Assembly (NCBI GenBank): GCA_034420695.1
Contig: DAOULB010000019.1
Location: forward strand, 1-60,361
Length of the DNA stretch: 60,361 nt
From: Io17-Chloro-G2 sp034420695
GTDB taxonomy: Bacteria > Chloroflexota > Dehalococcoidia > Lucifugimonadales > UBA3495
Direction of reading: 5' to 3'
Shown: one piece after another, positions 32,349-40,957 of the stretch
How positions within the stretch are numbered: the stretch's first letter is position 1
Layout: each line of letters starts with the position of its first letter
Made by a program: the position numbers and the translations under genes
Notes under the pieces: generated by a model
The model's input: the letters and a program-made list of their open reading frames with translations, nothing else
The model's database searches: none
What the model was told of the DNA's origin: nothing

Positions 32349-33344
32349 ATGGCAGACGAAGCAGGAGTACTTGTACTGGGGGACCTTGTTGGTGGGGAGG
32401 TTAGTCCGACCTCCCTGGAACTGTTGGCGGTTGCCAGGGACCTTGCCGACGGCTTGGGCGAAGAGGTCTCCATTGGCCTCTTTGGCGACACCGTTGACGT
32501 CCCCTCGGAACAGGCCATCAGCCACGGCGCCGACAAAGTTTACGCCGTCAACCATCAGTTGCTGGCCGAATATCAAGCCGACCTGCACTTGGTGGCCATG
32601 GAAGCCTTGGCCAAGGAAGTGGCCCCCAAGGTAATCCTTCTTGGCAGGACCAACCAAGGCCGGGAGCTGGCGCCCCGCCTGGCCTTCCGGCTGGGCGTGG
32701 GCTTGGCCCAGGACTGCCTGGAAATCTCCGTGGACTCCTCCACCAACCGGATACTCTCTAACCGCCCGGTCTATGGGGGCAACGCCGTTGCCGTGGTGAG
32801 TTGCGACTACACCCCCCAAGTGGCCAGCATCCGGCCCAAGGCCTATGACCCCCTGGACCCCGACACCGGGCGCCAAGGTCAGGTGGTTTCATTCCCGGTG
32901 GAACTGGACGCCTCCCAAGCCCGCTGCCGGGTTGTCAACACCGTCGCCGAGGAATCCGAGGGGGTGAAGCTGGAGGACGCCCGCGTGGTCGTCTCCGGCG
33001 GCAGGGGCCTGGGCGGCCCGGAGCCCTTTGCCGACCTCGAGCAACTGGCAAAACTTCTGGGGGGTGCCGTTGGCGCTTCCCGTGCGGCGGTGGACTCCGG
33101 TTGGATTCCTGCCAGCTTTCAGGTGGGCCTCACCGGTAAGACCATCACCCCCGAACTCTACATCACCGTGGCAATATCTGGTGCCAGCCAGCACATGGCC
33201 GGCTGCTCCGGGGCCAAGGTCATCGTGGCTATCAACAAGGACGCCGAAGCCAACATCTTCAAGGAAGCCCGTTACGCAGTAGTGGGCGACTGGCAGCAAG
33301 TCGTCCCCGCCTTCACCGAGGCTGTCCGGGAACTAACCCAGTAG
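32349..33344 (+). CDS. etfA: Electron transfer flavoprotein subunit alpha
   Basis: EtfA (331 aa), the FAD-binding subunit. The N-terminal domain resembles EtfB; the C-terminal FAD domain has VVSGGRGLGGPE, GASRAAVDSGW, GLTGKTITPELYI and ISGASQHMAGCSGAKVIVAIN. No dehydrogenase or ETF:quinone oxidoreductase is adjacent, so its electron donors lie elsewhere. Confidence 0.96.
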   Translation: MADEAGVLVLGDLVGGEVSPTSLELLAVARDLADGLGEEVSIGLFGDTVDVPSEQAISHGADKVYAVNHQLLAEYQADLHLVAMEALAKEVAPKVILLGRTNQGRELAPRLAFRLGVGLAQDCLEISVDSSTNRILSNRPVYGGNAVAVVSCDYTPQVASIRPKAYDPLDPDTGRQGQVVSFPVELDASQARCRVVNTVAEESEGVKLEDARVVVSGGRGLGGPEPFADLEQLAKLLGGAVGASRAAVDSGWIPASFQVGLTGKTITPELYITVAISGASQHMAGCSGAKVIVAINKDAEANIFKEARYAVVGDWQQVVPAFTEAVRELTQ

Positions 33345-33350
33345 CCCGCC

Positions 33351-33389
33351 CCGAGGTTGCTGCCCGAGGTTGCTGCCCGAGGTTACTGT
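33351..33389. repeat. 13-bp tandem repeat, three copies
   Basis: Unit CCGAGGTTGCTGC between etfA and panC; the third copy contains the panC stop codon. Confidence 0.8.
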
Positions 33390-34219
33390 AGGACGATGTT
33401 GTCGATGAGGCGCGCCCGCCCCATCTTCACCGCGGTTGAAACCATCGCGCCCCTGTACGCCAGGTCCAGCTCTTCCATGGTCTCCGGGTCCGCCACGCTG
33501 ACGTAGTCGATCTCCTCAACCAACGGTTCTTCCTGTAAGACGCGCCTGACCTCCCCCCGCAATAGTTCCCCGTGTTTAACCCCCGCAGACCAGATCCTGT
33601 CCGCCGCGCACAGTGCCCGGTACACCACCGCCGCCGCCCGCCTCTGTTCCGGCTCCAAGTAAGCGTTGCGGCTGCTCAATGCCAGTCCGTCCTCTTCCCG
33701 TACCGTGGGCGCAACGATTATTTCGGCCCCCAAGTTCAGGTCGGCGTTGAGCCGCCGGATTACCCCCGCCTGCTGCCCGTCCTTCTGGCCGAAGTAGGCG
33801 TTGTCCGGCCGTACCAAGCTCAGCAGCTTGGTGACCACCGTGGCCACGCCCCGGAAGTGCCCCGGCCGGTGTGCCCCTTCCAGCCGCTCGCCCATACCAG
33901 GCAACTCCACCCAGGTGTTGAAGCCCGGCGGGTACATCTCCTCCGGCGACGGGGCAAACACCAAGTCCACTCCTTCCCGGCGCAACAGTTCCAAGTCCCG
34001 TTCTTCGTCCCTGGGATACTGGGCCAAGTCCTCCTGGGCTCCGAACTGGGTGGGGTTTACGAAAATGGTCGCAACCACCGTGACGTTGTCTTGCCGCGCC
34101 AGCCTGACCAGCGACAAATGGCCTTCGTGCAGGGCTCCCATGGTGGGAACGACCCCCAACGGCCGGGCGCTCTGGCCGCACCAACGAGAGATTTGGGCAA
34201 CTGAAGATACCAGTTCCAT
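33383..34219 (-). CDS. panC: Pantothenate synthetase
   Basis: PanC (278 aa), which joins pantoate and beta-alanine with ATP. The HxGH motif is in PTMGALHEGHLSLVR; FVNPTQF, YFGQKDGQQ and LALSSRNAYL (KMSKS-like region) are intact. The ATG at 34219 fits the family. panB starts 25 bp upstream on the same strand. Confidence 0.96.
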   Translation of the reverse strand: MELVSSVAQISRWCGQSARPLGVVPTMGALHEGHLSLVRLARQDNVTVVATIFVNPTQFGAQEDLAQYPRDEERDLELLRREGVDLVFAPSPEEMYPPGFNTWVELPGMGERLEGAHRPGHFRGVATVVTKLLSLVRPDNAYFGQKDGQQAGVIRRLNADLNLGAEIIVAPTVREEDGLALSSRNAYLEPEQRRAAAVVYRALCAADRIWSAGVKHGELLRGEVRRVLQEEPLVEEIDYVSVADPETMEELDLAYRGAMVSTAVKMGRARLIDNIVLQ

Positions 34220-34244
34220 ACTCCAACCAGTCCTTGGGTCTCTC

Positions 34245-35120
34245 CTACGCCTCGCCCGCCAACCCTTCCAGCCCGGCCAGCCCTTCCAGCCCGGCCAGCC
34301 CTTCCAGAATGGATTCGTCCATGCCGAAGCTTTCTTTGGTGGTGGGGAAGGCCCCGGCCCGCACCTCTTCCGCGTACTGTCCGAAAGCGTCCCTGATGGT
34401 ATCTGCCAGTCTGGCGTAACGCTTGGCGTGGCTGGGAACGAAGTCGGTGTATAGCCCCAGCATGTCGTGCACCACTTGGACCTGCCCGTCGCAGCCCGCT
34501 CCGGACCCGATCCCAATCGTCGGGATGGTTAATCTCTTGGAAATCAGGCAGGCCAAGGGAGCCGGAACCAACTCCAGCACAACTGCGTAGGCCCCGGCCC
34601 CTTCCAGTGCCAAGGCGTCCTTCAGAAGTTCCTTAGCTTCGGCCCGGCCCCGGCCCTGTACCCGGTGCCCGCCGAATGCGTTCACCGATTGGGGAGTCAG
34701 CCCAATGTGCCCCATCACCGGTATCCCGCACTCCACTATACGCTGCGTGGTGTCCGCCATCCTCTGGCCGCCCTCGAGTTTTACCGAATGGGCCCCTCCT
34801 TCCTGGATCATGCGCCCTGCGTTGGCCACGGCTTGGAAAGAGTCCACTTGATAGCTCATGAATGGCATGTCACCAATTATCAAGGCGTTCCCGGCGCCCC
34901 GGGCCACCGCCTTCACGTGGTGCAGCATGTCCTCCATGGTCACCTTCACCGTGGAATCGTAGCCCAGCACCACCATGCCCAAGCTGTCGCCCACCAATAC
35001 CAACGGGATCCCCGCCGCGTCGGCCGCCTGGGCGGTGGTGTAGTCATAGGCCGTGACCATTGGAATCTTCTCCCCTTTGGTCTTCATTCTGGCCACGTCG
35101 CGCACTGTGTATTTGGACAT
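34245..35120 (-). CDS. panB: Ketopantoate hydroxymethyltransferase
   Basis: PanB (291 aa), first step of pantothenate synthesis, using 5,10-methylene-THF. Motifs: MVTAYDYTTA, VGDSLGMVVLGYDSTV (Mg and substrate Asp) and MGHIGLTPQSV. The extreme C terminus is an added LEGLAG repeat (three units) encoded by an 18-bp tandem repeat at 34263-34307; the catalytic core ends before it. Confidence 0.95.
   Translation of the reverse strand: MSKYTVRDVARMKTKGEKIPMVTAYDYTTAQAADAAGIPLVLVGDSLGMVVLGYDSTVKVTMEDMLHHVKAVARGAGNALIIGDMPFMSYQVDSFQAVANAGRMIQEGGAHSVKLEGGQRMADTTQRIVECGIPVMGHIGLTPQSVNAFGGHRVQGRGRAEAKELLKDALALEGAGAYAVVLELVPAPLACLISKRLTIPTIGIGSGAGCDGQVQVVHDMLGLYTDFVPSHAKRYARLADTIRDAFGQYAEEVRAGAFPTTKESFGMDESILEGLAGLEGLAGLEGLAGEA
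34263..34307. repeat. 18-bp in-frame tandem repeat at panB 3' end
   Basis: Unit CCCTTCCAGCCCGGCCAG, 2.5 copies, encoding the LEGLAG repeats. In frame, so copy-number change would only lengthen or shorten the tail. Confidence 0.8.
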
Positions 35121-35173
35121 ATTCCAGGACTCCGGCTAATCGATTAGAATGCCTGCTCCATTTCCCCTTCCCC

Positions 35174-36079
35174 TCAACCCCGCTCCTCCGAGGTCTGCTG
35201 GATACAGGCGTCGAACAGCTTTCCCATTGATGCCAGGGCTTCCCCGTCAGCTCCCCTGGACTCGGCGATAGGCAGGGATAGCCGTCCCAATGCGGCATAA
35301 GCCTGGGCCAAGTCCGGAGAAAATCCGGACAGGGCCTCCAAGTGGGCTAAGACCGTCTCCCCATCGGCCCGCGCCACCGGCCCGGTAATGCTGGCTTCCA
35401 ACCCGCGCCGGGCTGCGTTGTCCAAGGTAGTCCGGGCCAGCAGGCCCAATGCCCGCGCCGCCTCCTCCCGGTCCAACCCCATGCTCTCCCATATGTCCAC
35501 TGCCCCCTTGAGGAGCGACGCCAAGTGGCCGCAGGACAACACGCTCGCGGCGTGGTACAGGGCCCGGTGCTCGTCGGGAACATGGACCGGCGCTCCCCCC
35601 AGGTCCCGCGTCACTCCCTGCAGAAACTCCAAAAGCCATCCCTCGGCCGACACCGCGAAGGCCACTCCCTTGAACCGTTCCACGGCTTGGGCGGCGTCAT
35701 TCACGTCGGCGAAGGTCTGGCAGGGGTGAAGGGCCCCGGCCAGCGCTCCCTCTTCCGACGCGCTCTCCAACAGTTCCACCGATGCCCCGCCGCAACAGTG
35801 CACCGCGCCCTGCCCGTGGCGCCAATCGATTGACCCGGCCACCGGGGCAATCAACCGGTCCGGGGTAGTGATGAACACCAAGTCAGCCGCTCCGCTCAAA
35901 TCCTGGGCAGTCTCGTAAGCCCGGCAGCCGTCGATCCTGCCCGCCAGCCTCTGGGCGGAGTCCATCCTCCGGCTGTGCGTTCCGGCCACCGAGTAGCCCC
36001 GTGCATCCAATGCCAAAGCCAAGGCGCTCCCCAGTAGTCCGGCGCCGATGAAGCCAATCTTCACGTCCCTTTTATCCAT
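35174..36079 (-). CDS. Rossmann-like/DUF2520 protein next to panBC
   Basis: About 301 aa. The N-terminal NAD(P)-binding fold has KIGFIGAGLLGSALALAL (GxGxxG-type) and FITTPDRLI; the C-terminal DUF2520 helical domain holds LHPCQTFAD and LYHAASVLSCGHLASLL. Such proteins often sit beside panB/panC, so a role as ketopantoate reductase-like enzyme has been a common guess, but it is unproven. The ATG at 36079 overlaps the end of the peptidase gene by 8 bp. Confidence 0.85.
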   Translation of the reverse strand: MDKRDVKIGFIGAGLLGSALALALDARGYSVAGTHSRRMDSAQRLAGRIDGCRAYETAQDLSGAADLVFITTPDRLIAPVAGSIDWRHGQGAVHCCGGASVELLESASEEGALAGALHPCQTFADVNDAAQAVERFKGVAFAVSAEGWLLEFLQGVTRDLGGAPVHVPDEHRALYHAASVLSCGHLASLLKGAVDIWESMGLDREEAARALGLLARTTLDNAARRGLEASITGPVARADGETVLAHLEALSGFSPDLAQAYAALGRLSLPIAESRGADGEALASMGKLFDACIQQTSEERG

Positions 36080-37070
36080 CGGCCTGCCCGTCATTTAACT
36101 CGGAAATGGAAGGAAAGCCTCCCAGCCCTGTGGCCGACGACACCGCGTCAATCACCGCCGCCGCTGTAACCTCCACCGCCGCTGCGTACAGGGCCGTTGG
36201 GTCCACCGGCTGCCGGAAGTTGCCCGTCGACATGGCGAACATGGTGTCCCCATCTCGGTGCGTGTGGCAAGGCCGTACCGCCAAGGCCAGCCCGTCGTGG
36301 CTGACCGACGCCAAGGCGTTGGCTTCCTCTCTCGACAGAGCGGCATCAGTTGCTACGATGCCAATTGTCGTGTTAGTCAAGGTCACCGCTTCTTGCTGGC
36401 CGTCTCCCTCCGGCGTCCGGAGCAATGCTGCCTGCACCGGGTCGTCCATGATGGCCGTCTCCAACCGCCGGGGACCTGCCAGCAACCGTCCGCTGTGGTG
36501 GTCGTACACGCCGCCTATTGCGTTCACGGCCACCAATGCGGCCACGGTAGCCCCTCCCGGCAACTTCAAGCCGGCGGAGCCGATCCCCGACTTGATGCCC
36601 CGCTCAAAACCCAGCACCTTGGCCACCGTTGCCCCGGTCCCCGCGCCAGCGGTTCCCGAGGACACCGGGGACTTGCCGGCAGCCAGGCAGGCCGCATACC
36701 CTTCCTCCGGGCCGGGCCGGACCCGGGAATTGACCAACCCCAAGTCGAACAGTATTGCGCTCGACACTATGGGGACCAAGGCAGGCCCCGCCGCGTATCC
36801 GATTCCCTGCTCCTCCAAGTAGCGGACCACTCCCGACGCAGCGTCTAACCCAAACGCGCTGCCGCCGCTCAGGACGATGGCGTGAAGCTGGTCAACCCGT
36901 TTGCCCGGCCGCAGCAGGTCGGTCTCCCTGGTGCCCGGAGAGCCCCCCCGGACATCCACCCCGCCGGTTGCGCCCTTGCGGCACAGCACCACGGTGCAGC
37001 CCGTGGCGTTGACCAAGTCGGTGTAGTGTCCCGCCTCCAGTCCTTCGATTCCAGTCAGAGTTGCGTTCAA
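36072..37070 (-). CDS. P1-family (DmpA/S58-type) peptidase
   Basis: P1 family Ntn-type aminopeptidase/hydrolase, about 332 aa. It begins with TGIEGLEAGHYTDLVNATGCTVVLC. LSGGSAFGLDAASGV is conserved, and the autoprocessing region ...TLTNTTIGIVATDAAL supplies the nucleophile Thr after self-cleavage. The start is uncertain: TTG at 37070 suits the family, and a TTG at 37127 is also open. Substrates range from D-Ala amides to nylon oligomers. Confidence 0.85.
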   Translation of the reverse strand: MNATLTGIEGLEAGHYTDLVNATGCTVVLCRKGATGGVDVRGGSPGTRETDLLRPGKRVDQLHAIVLSGGSAFGLDAASGVVRYLEEQGIGYAAGPALVPIVSSAILFDLGLVNSRVRPGPEEGYAACLAAGKSPVSSGTAGAGTGATVAKVLGFERGIKSGIGSAGLKLPGGATVAALVAVNAIGGVYDHHSGRLLAGPRRLETAIMDDPVQAALLRTPEGDGQQEAVTLTNTTIGIVATDAALSREEANALASVSHDGLALAVRPCHTHRDGDTMFAMSTGNFRQPVDPTALYAAAVEVTAAAVIDAVSSATGLGGFPSISELNDGQADG

Positions 37071-37296
37071 CTGGAAACTCTGGCTCCGCCGCCGGGCGCT
37101 ACCCCAAACAATACAAAACCCCGCCAACCCTGAGGGGTCAATGCGGGGGTCAATGTCAATGAAAGGTTTTGGGTGCGGGCCGTCTCGGTCATCATGGATC
37201 CCAGCGGCGAAATATTGAGATTGTGGTTCCTGCGGCTCCGGCTCACCCCAATTAAGTAGATGGCTGTCAACGCCGCCGAAAGGTTCGTCCTCTCGT

Positions 37297-38034
37297 TCAG
37301 GAAGTTACTGCAAGGCAGGCCGTCAAGGCCTCCTCCCATTCGTCCAAGTCGAAGAAGTGAGGGCCGGCGCCTCCGTGATAAGCAACCCGGCCCTGCTCAT
37401 CTATCAGGTACAGCCGCTCCGGCGCTGCGCCGTAGCCTTCGTCCACTTGGTTGTCCATCTCTTCCACCAGCACCGGCAGGGAGATATCCAAGTCTATGCT
37501 GCAAGCGCTGGCGGCCCCTACCCTCTCCTCGTAGCTTTGATGCTGCCGGATGAGCACTTCGTCTTCTAGGTTGCTGTCCACTTGCCACCCGTCTGTGGGG
37601 TGGGCCTCCTGGACGTACACTATGAAAAACTCTGCCCGGTCACTGAAGCGGTCGTAAATCTCCTTGATCCGCCCCAACTGGGCGCGAAAAGGCGGTCAAG
37701 TGTAGCTCCCGAATATCAGCGCCACCGGGCGGCTCCCCTTGAAGCTGGAAAGCCTCACCACTTCGCCCGATCCCAGCCGCCTCAGTTCGAAGTCCGGAGG
37801 TTCTTCCCCTTCCTGGGGTCCCGTCTGGTCCCGCTCGGCCGTCGCCTTGATTGCCGCCAGTGCCTTCCGGCCAATGGGGTGCGAAATCGAGGCCAGCGCC
37901 CTCTTTCGGCCGTCGATCTGCTGGCCGCCCATGGCCTTGGCCGCCGCCGCAATCTCCCCAAGCGCCCGCCGGTATTCGACCCGTTCCTCGGGAGTCAGGT
38001 CTGTCATCATGCGGTCTCGTTGGGCCTTGTCCAT
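37297..38034 (-). CDS. Deiodinase-like thioredoxin-fold selenoprotein (UGA = Sec113)
   Basis: One reading frame of 245 aa from ATG 38034 if the in-frame TGA at 37698-37696 is read as selenocysteine. It reads ...VALIFGSYT-U-PPFRAQLGRIKEIYDRF..., i.e. the GSxTUPPF active-site signature of the iodothyronine deiodinase family. The thioredoxin-like fold continues beyond it with EFFIVYVQEAHPTDGW and a C-terminal DEQGRVAYHGG. The first 90 residues are helical and precede the fold. The frame stays open on both sides of the TGA and protein homology spans it, so a pseudogene or two genes is less likely. A fitting SECIS hairpin follows. Substrate is unknown; iodothyronines are not implied. Confidence 0.82.
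37670..37684 (-). promoter_or_regulatory. Predicted bacterial SECIS hairpin
   Basis: Downstream of the TGA: stem CGCCC / GGGCG with loop AGTTG. The loop begins 16 nt after the UGA and has G at its second position, as expected for bacterial SECIS elements. Flanking CCGCC and GGCGG could form an alternative pairing. Confidence 0.6.
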
Positions 38035-38170
38035 CCGGTTGACCTCTGGCGAGCCCCTGAGCTGCCCTTGTGAAAACCCGCCTGTGGATTTCACGGCTGG
38101 TTTAGCCGGAGTTTACTGCCCGGCTGGAACTGCGTCAACAAATGCTACGAATATCGTAGTAACTAGACCC

Positions 38171-38719
38171 CTAGACGACCAGTTCCGGCGTCATATCCGG
38201 TGATAGTTCGACCTCGAACGCTGCTAACACCTGGCCCACCAGCAGGTAGTGCCCGATAAGTACGGTCATGTTCAAAGTGCCCTGCACGCCGAAACGTTCC
38301 TGTGCCGCGTTGAAGGTGACATCGCTGACCTTGTGGTCCCGCAGCAACTGCTGGGTGTACCGCACCACCAGTTCTTCGTCCCCCGAGAGGCCCGCGGGAG
38401 CGGAGCCATCGGCAATCGCCTTTATGGTTGACTCCGGCGTACCCGCTTGCCGCGCCAGCCGGGCATGGGCTGCAAACTCGTACTGGGACTTGATCTCGGC
38501 GGCAGTGGTGATGATTACGGTTTCCTTCAGCGATTCGGGCATGTCGAATTCATAGCGCACGTAGGCTCCGGTGTGCGCCACCCGTGCCGCCAAGTCGGGG
38601 CTGTGCAGCAGGACTCCGTAGGGCCCTCGAACGCCGCCCCTGCTGCCGGAGATTTCGTCGTAGTACTTGCGGTCCTCCGGGTTGAGGTCTTCCCGGTTCA
38701 GGTTTCCTAGTCGCGCCAT
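38171..38719 (-). CDS. Carboxymuconolactone decarboxylase-family protein
   Basis: CMD/AhpD-fold protein (182 aa). The helical core SPDLAARVAHTGAYVRY, LKETVIITTAAEIKSQYEFAAHARLARQAG fits the CMD family. It has no Cys, so it lacks the CxxC of AhpD-type peroxidase partners and is not redox-active in that way. Function unknown. It sits between the selenoprotein and SMP-30 genes in the same orientation. Confidence 0.85.
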   Translation of the reverse strand: MARLGNLNREDLNPEDRKYYDEISGSRGGVRGPYGVLLHSPDLAARVAHTGAYVRYEFDMPESLKETVIITTAAEIKSQYEFAAHARLARQAGTPESTIKAIADGSAPAGLSGDEELVVRYTQQLLRDHKVSDVTFNAAQERFGVQGTLNMTVLIGHYLLVGQVLAAFEVELSPDMTPELVV

Positions 38720-38806
38720 TGGAATTCCTCCTGTGAATTGATGAAGTCCTGCCTCCGGTTCCCAATCTGCGTTGCCTCGCCAAGTGCCGGAGGAATTGGC
38801 CTGGTT

Positions 38807-39712
38807 TCAGCCGGACGGCGGTACCGGGATGCCGGCGACGTTAACCCTGGCCCGCCCTATCGTGTTTCTGCTGGTGAAAAACAGAGTCTTCCAATCGTCT
38901 CCGCCGAAGCAGAGATTGGTGGTCGCCGGTTGGCCGTGGAAAATTATTCCCAGTACCTTTCCGGAGGGGTCGATGACCCATATTCCCCCGGAGCCGCCGC
39001 AATAAACGTTGCCTTCCACGTCCACCTTCATCCCATCCGGCACGCCCTCACGGTCGCCCCTGAGATCGCAGAACACCCGGTCCGTCGCCTTGGCCAAGGT
39101 GCCGTTGGGCAGTATGTCAAACGCCCGGATGTGGCCCCGGCGGGTGTCGTTGATGTACAGAACGCTTTCGTCCGGGGAGAAAGCCAGCCCATTGGGGACC
39201 ACGCAGTCGTCCAGCAGCAGCGTGATGGTCCCCAAGTCCGGCGTCACCCGGTACACCCCCGAGAACCCCAGGTCCCACTGCTGCGCCGGGGCCTGGCTGG
39301 TCCACGGGTCGGTAAAGTAGATGCAACCGTCCGACTTGACCACTACGTCGTTGGGCCGGTTCAACTGCCGCCCCTGGTAGCTGTTGGCCACCACCGTTAT
39401 GCCACCGTCGGGGTCCATCCGGGTCACCCGCCGCGAAGCGTGCTCGCAGGCCAGCAAGCGCCCTTTCTGGTCGAAGGTAAGGCCGTTGGCCTGGTTGGTG
39501 GGTTCCGAGAAAGTGGTCACCCCGCCGCCTTCCGTCCACTTCATGCGCCGGTCGTTGTGAATGTCGCTGAACAGCAGGCATCCCTCCTCCTTCCACCACA
39601 CCGGCCCTTCAGCCGGGCCGTTGGCCCCCCCGTAGCCCGAACCCAACTCCTCGATCTGCTGGTCCGGTAATACGATGCTGTCCAGCTCCGGTTGCAACTT
39701 CTCGATGGGCAT
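38807..39712 (-). CDS. SMP-30/gluconolactonase family protein
   Basis: Six-bladed beta-propeller lactonase-type protein, about 301 aa from ATG 39712 (AAGGAGAAG upstream). Metal-site residues: EGPVW (Glu), NRPNDVVV (Asn), DPNGLAFSPDE-type PNGLAFSPDES (Asn/Asp) are visible. It probably hydrolyses a sugar or related lactone. A TATAAT-type -10 lies at 39761-39766 (minus strand) without a clear -35. Confidence 0.88.
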   Translation of the reverse strand: MPIEKLQPELDSIVLPDQQIEELGSGYGGANGPAEGPVWWKEEGCLLFSDIHNDRRMKWTEGGGVTTFSEPTNQANGLTFDQKGRLLACEHASRRVTRMDPDGGITVVANSYQGRQLNRPNDVVVKSDGCIYFTDPWTSQAPAQQWDLGFSGVYRVTPDLGTITLLLDDCVVPNGLAFSPDESVLYINDTRRGHIRAFDILPNGTLAKATDRVFCDLRGDREGVPDGMKVDVEGNVYCGGSGGIWVIDPSGKVLGIIFHGQPATTNLCFGGDDWKTLFFTSRNTIGRARVNVAGIPVPPSG

Positions 39713-39980
39713 TGTCTTCTCCTTTTCGGCGCCGTTTGGAATGCCAAGTGTAGCGCTGGCATTATAGTACGAATGGGACTTGGACGAATGCCAAGTATTG
39801 CATGGATTGCCTCCGCCTTTAGGCCAAACTTCGCAAGGCAAAACGGCAAAAGGCGCTGTTTACTGACACTCGGTGCTTGCCATGCAGGATTGTAGCTCTC
39901 TAGCATGAATTTCAGGGCGTCACGCGGCCTGCCGCCGTGGCGCCCCAGTCCAACCGGCCACTGAGGCCATCAGGAGTCCA

Positions 39981-40445
39981 ATGCCCAACAGTCAGACCCA
40001 AGGAAACCCCTTCAAGCCCAAGTTCCTCCAACTCGGTGCTCAACTCTCCCCGGACTTCGTTGGCCTCTCCAAACCCCTAAAGTGGTGGAAAATGGCGGGA
40101 AATGGTGGGGAATTTAAAATTTCCGGCCCCCAGCTTTGCTCGCAGCCCGCAGCCTCCCCGGACCCTGCTGAACTCGCAAAATGGCGGGAAATGAGAGGAA
40201 ATGGGAGGGAAATTAAAACTTACGGTCCTCGGCTCTCCCCGGAGATTCAAGACCGGCCCTGTCCCTTCAGGCCCGCAAAGTGGTGGGAAATGGCGGAAAT
40301 TGGCTGGGAAAACAAGAAATACGGCCCCATGCTCGGGCCGAAGCCCGCGGCCTCCCCGGATCCCACCCGGCTACCAAAATGGGAGGAAATGAGAGGAAAT
40401 GAGAGGGAAATTAAAACTTCCGGCCCCGGTCCTCCGCCGGAGTAA
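39981..40445 (+). CDS. Repeat protein with four exact 33-residue units
   Basis: 154 aa. CAGGAG 4-5 nt before ATG 39981 supports translation. Four units start at 40079, 40178, 40277 and 40376, each exactly 99 bp apart, with protein pattern KWxxMxGNxxEIKxxGPxLxP. No hydrophobic segment. The units differ in sequence yet keep exact length, as a selected coding repeat would. I do not recognise the family; a repeated purine-rich non-coding element read by chance cannot be excluded. The next gene follows 62 bp later. Confidence 0.45.
   Translation: MPNSQTQGNPFKPKFLQLGAQLSPDFVGLSKPLKWWKMAGNGGEFKISGPQLCSQPAASPDPAELAKWREMRGNGREIKTYGPRLSPEIQDRPCPFRPAKWWEMAEIGWENKKYGPMLGPKPAASPDPTRLPKWEEMRGNEREIKTSGPGPPPE
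40079..40442 (+). repeat. 99-bp tandem repeat, four diverged units
   Basis: Unit starts at 40079, 40178, 40277, 40376; each opens with AAA(A/G)TGG and a run of GGGAAATG-type sequence, then a CGGCCC-rich half. Period is exactly 99 bp. Confidence 0.85.
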
Positions 40446-40507
40446 GCTCTGCCCATCATCGCACCCAGCTAGTCCACTCACGAACTCGTAAAGGAGAACA
40501 TCGCACC

Positions 40508-40840
40508 ATGAATCTCAATGAAATACGCCGGCGCATCGACGCCCTTCGCAGCAAGCTGGCCCTGGAGTTGGCCGTTATCGAGCTCCACCGCCTGGTCTGC
40601 GAATTCGCCCTCAAGTGGGGCATCGCCCTGGCCGGCAGCCAGCCCGTGCCCGAACCCCACACCTTCCCCAGCAAGGTCGCCGCCGCCGGCGTCAAGCTGA
40701 CCTCCCACATGGGTGCCGTCAAGTACCTGGAGGAGTGCCGGAGCAAGAACACCGCCCCCGAAGCCCAGAAGCTTCTCTACCGACTGCTGCCCTGTGCCCG
40801 GGACTTCCCCTACAACGCCATCCTCGCCCTGGACGCCTAG
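40508..40840 (+). CDS. Small helical protein, unknown family
   Basis: 110 aa. AAGGAG lies 12 nt upstream of the ATG. Mainly helical, with an amphipathic N-terminal helix (IRRRIDALRSKLALELAVIE), one Cys-containing helix and a C-terminal PCARDFPYNAILALD. No membrane segment. It probably forms a pair with the repeat protein upstream. Repeat copy D begins 2 bp after its TAG. Confidence 0.6.
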   Translation: MNLNEIRRRIDALRSKLALELAVIELHRLVCEFALKWGIALAGSQPVPEPHTFPSKVAAAGVKLTSHMGAVKYLEECRSKNTAPEAQKLLYRLLPCARDFPYNAILALDA

Positions 40841-40841
40841 G

Positions 40842-40957
40842 AAAGGTCCGAATAAGTGCAATTGAAGCCCCTTCTCCCTTCAAGGGAGAAGGTTGCACAA
40901 TGAGGGTGAATATCAACCGTTCAACGTTGCTGCAGGTCTTATTCAGAGGTTCCCTAA
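40842..40957. repeat. MITE/REP-like palindromic element, copy D (complete)
   Basis: Most complete copy. Left AAAGGTCCGAATAAG, core CCCCTTCTCCCTTCAAGGGAGAAGG (24-base palindrome), then GATGAGGG-like TGAGGGTGAA, and right CTTATTCAGAGGTTCCCTAA. The two ends are inverted repeats (AGGTCCGAATAAG vs ACCTCTGAATAAG after reversal). Confidence 0.85.

Noticed and set aside
37297..38094. Two separate small genes (thioredoxin-like N and C parts) or a pseudogene
   Set aside because: They are in the same frame with only a TGA between, and the join restores the GSxTUPPF motif; a SECIS hairpin follows.
39981..40445. CRISPR array
   Set aside because: Units are 99 bp, diverged and contiguous, with no short identical repeats or unique spacers.
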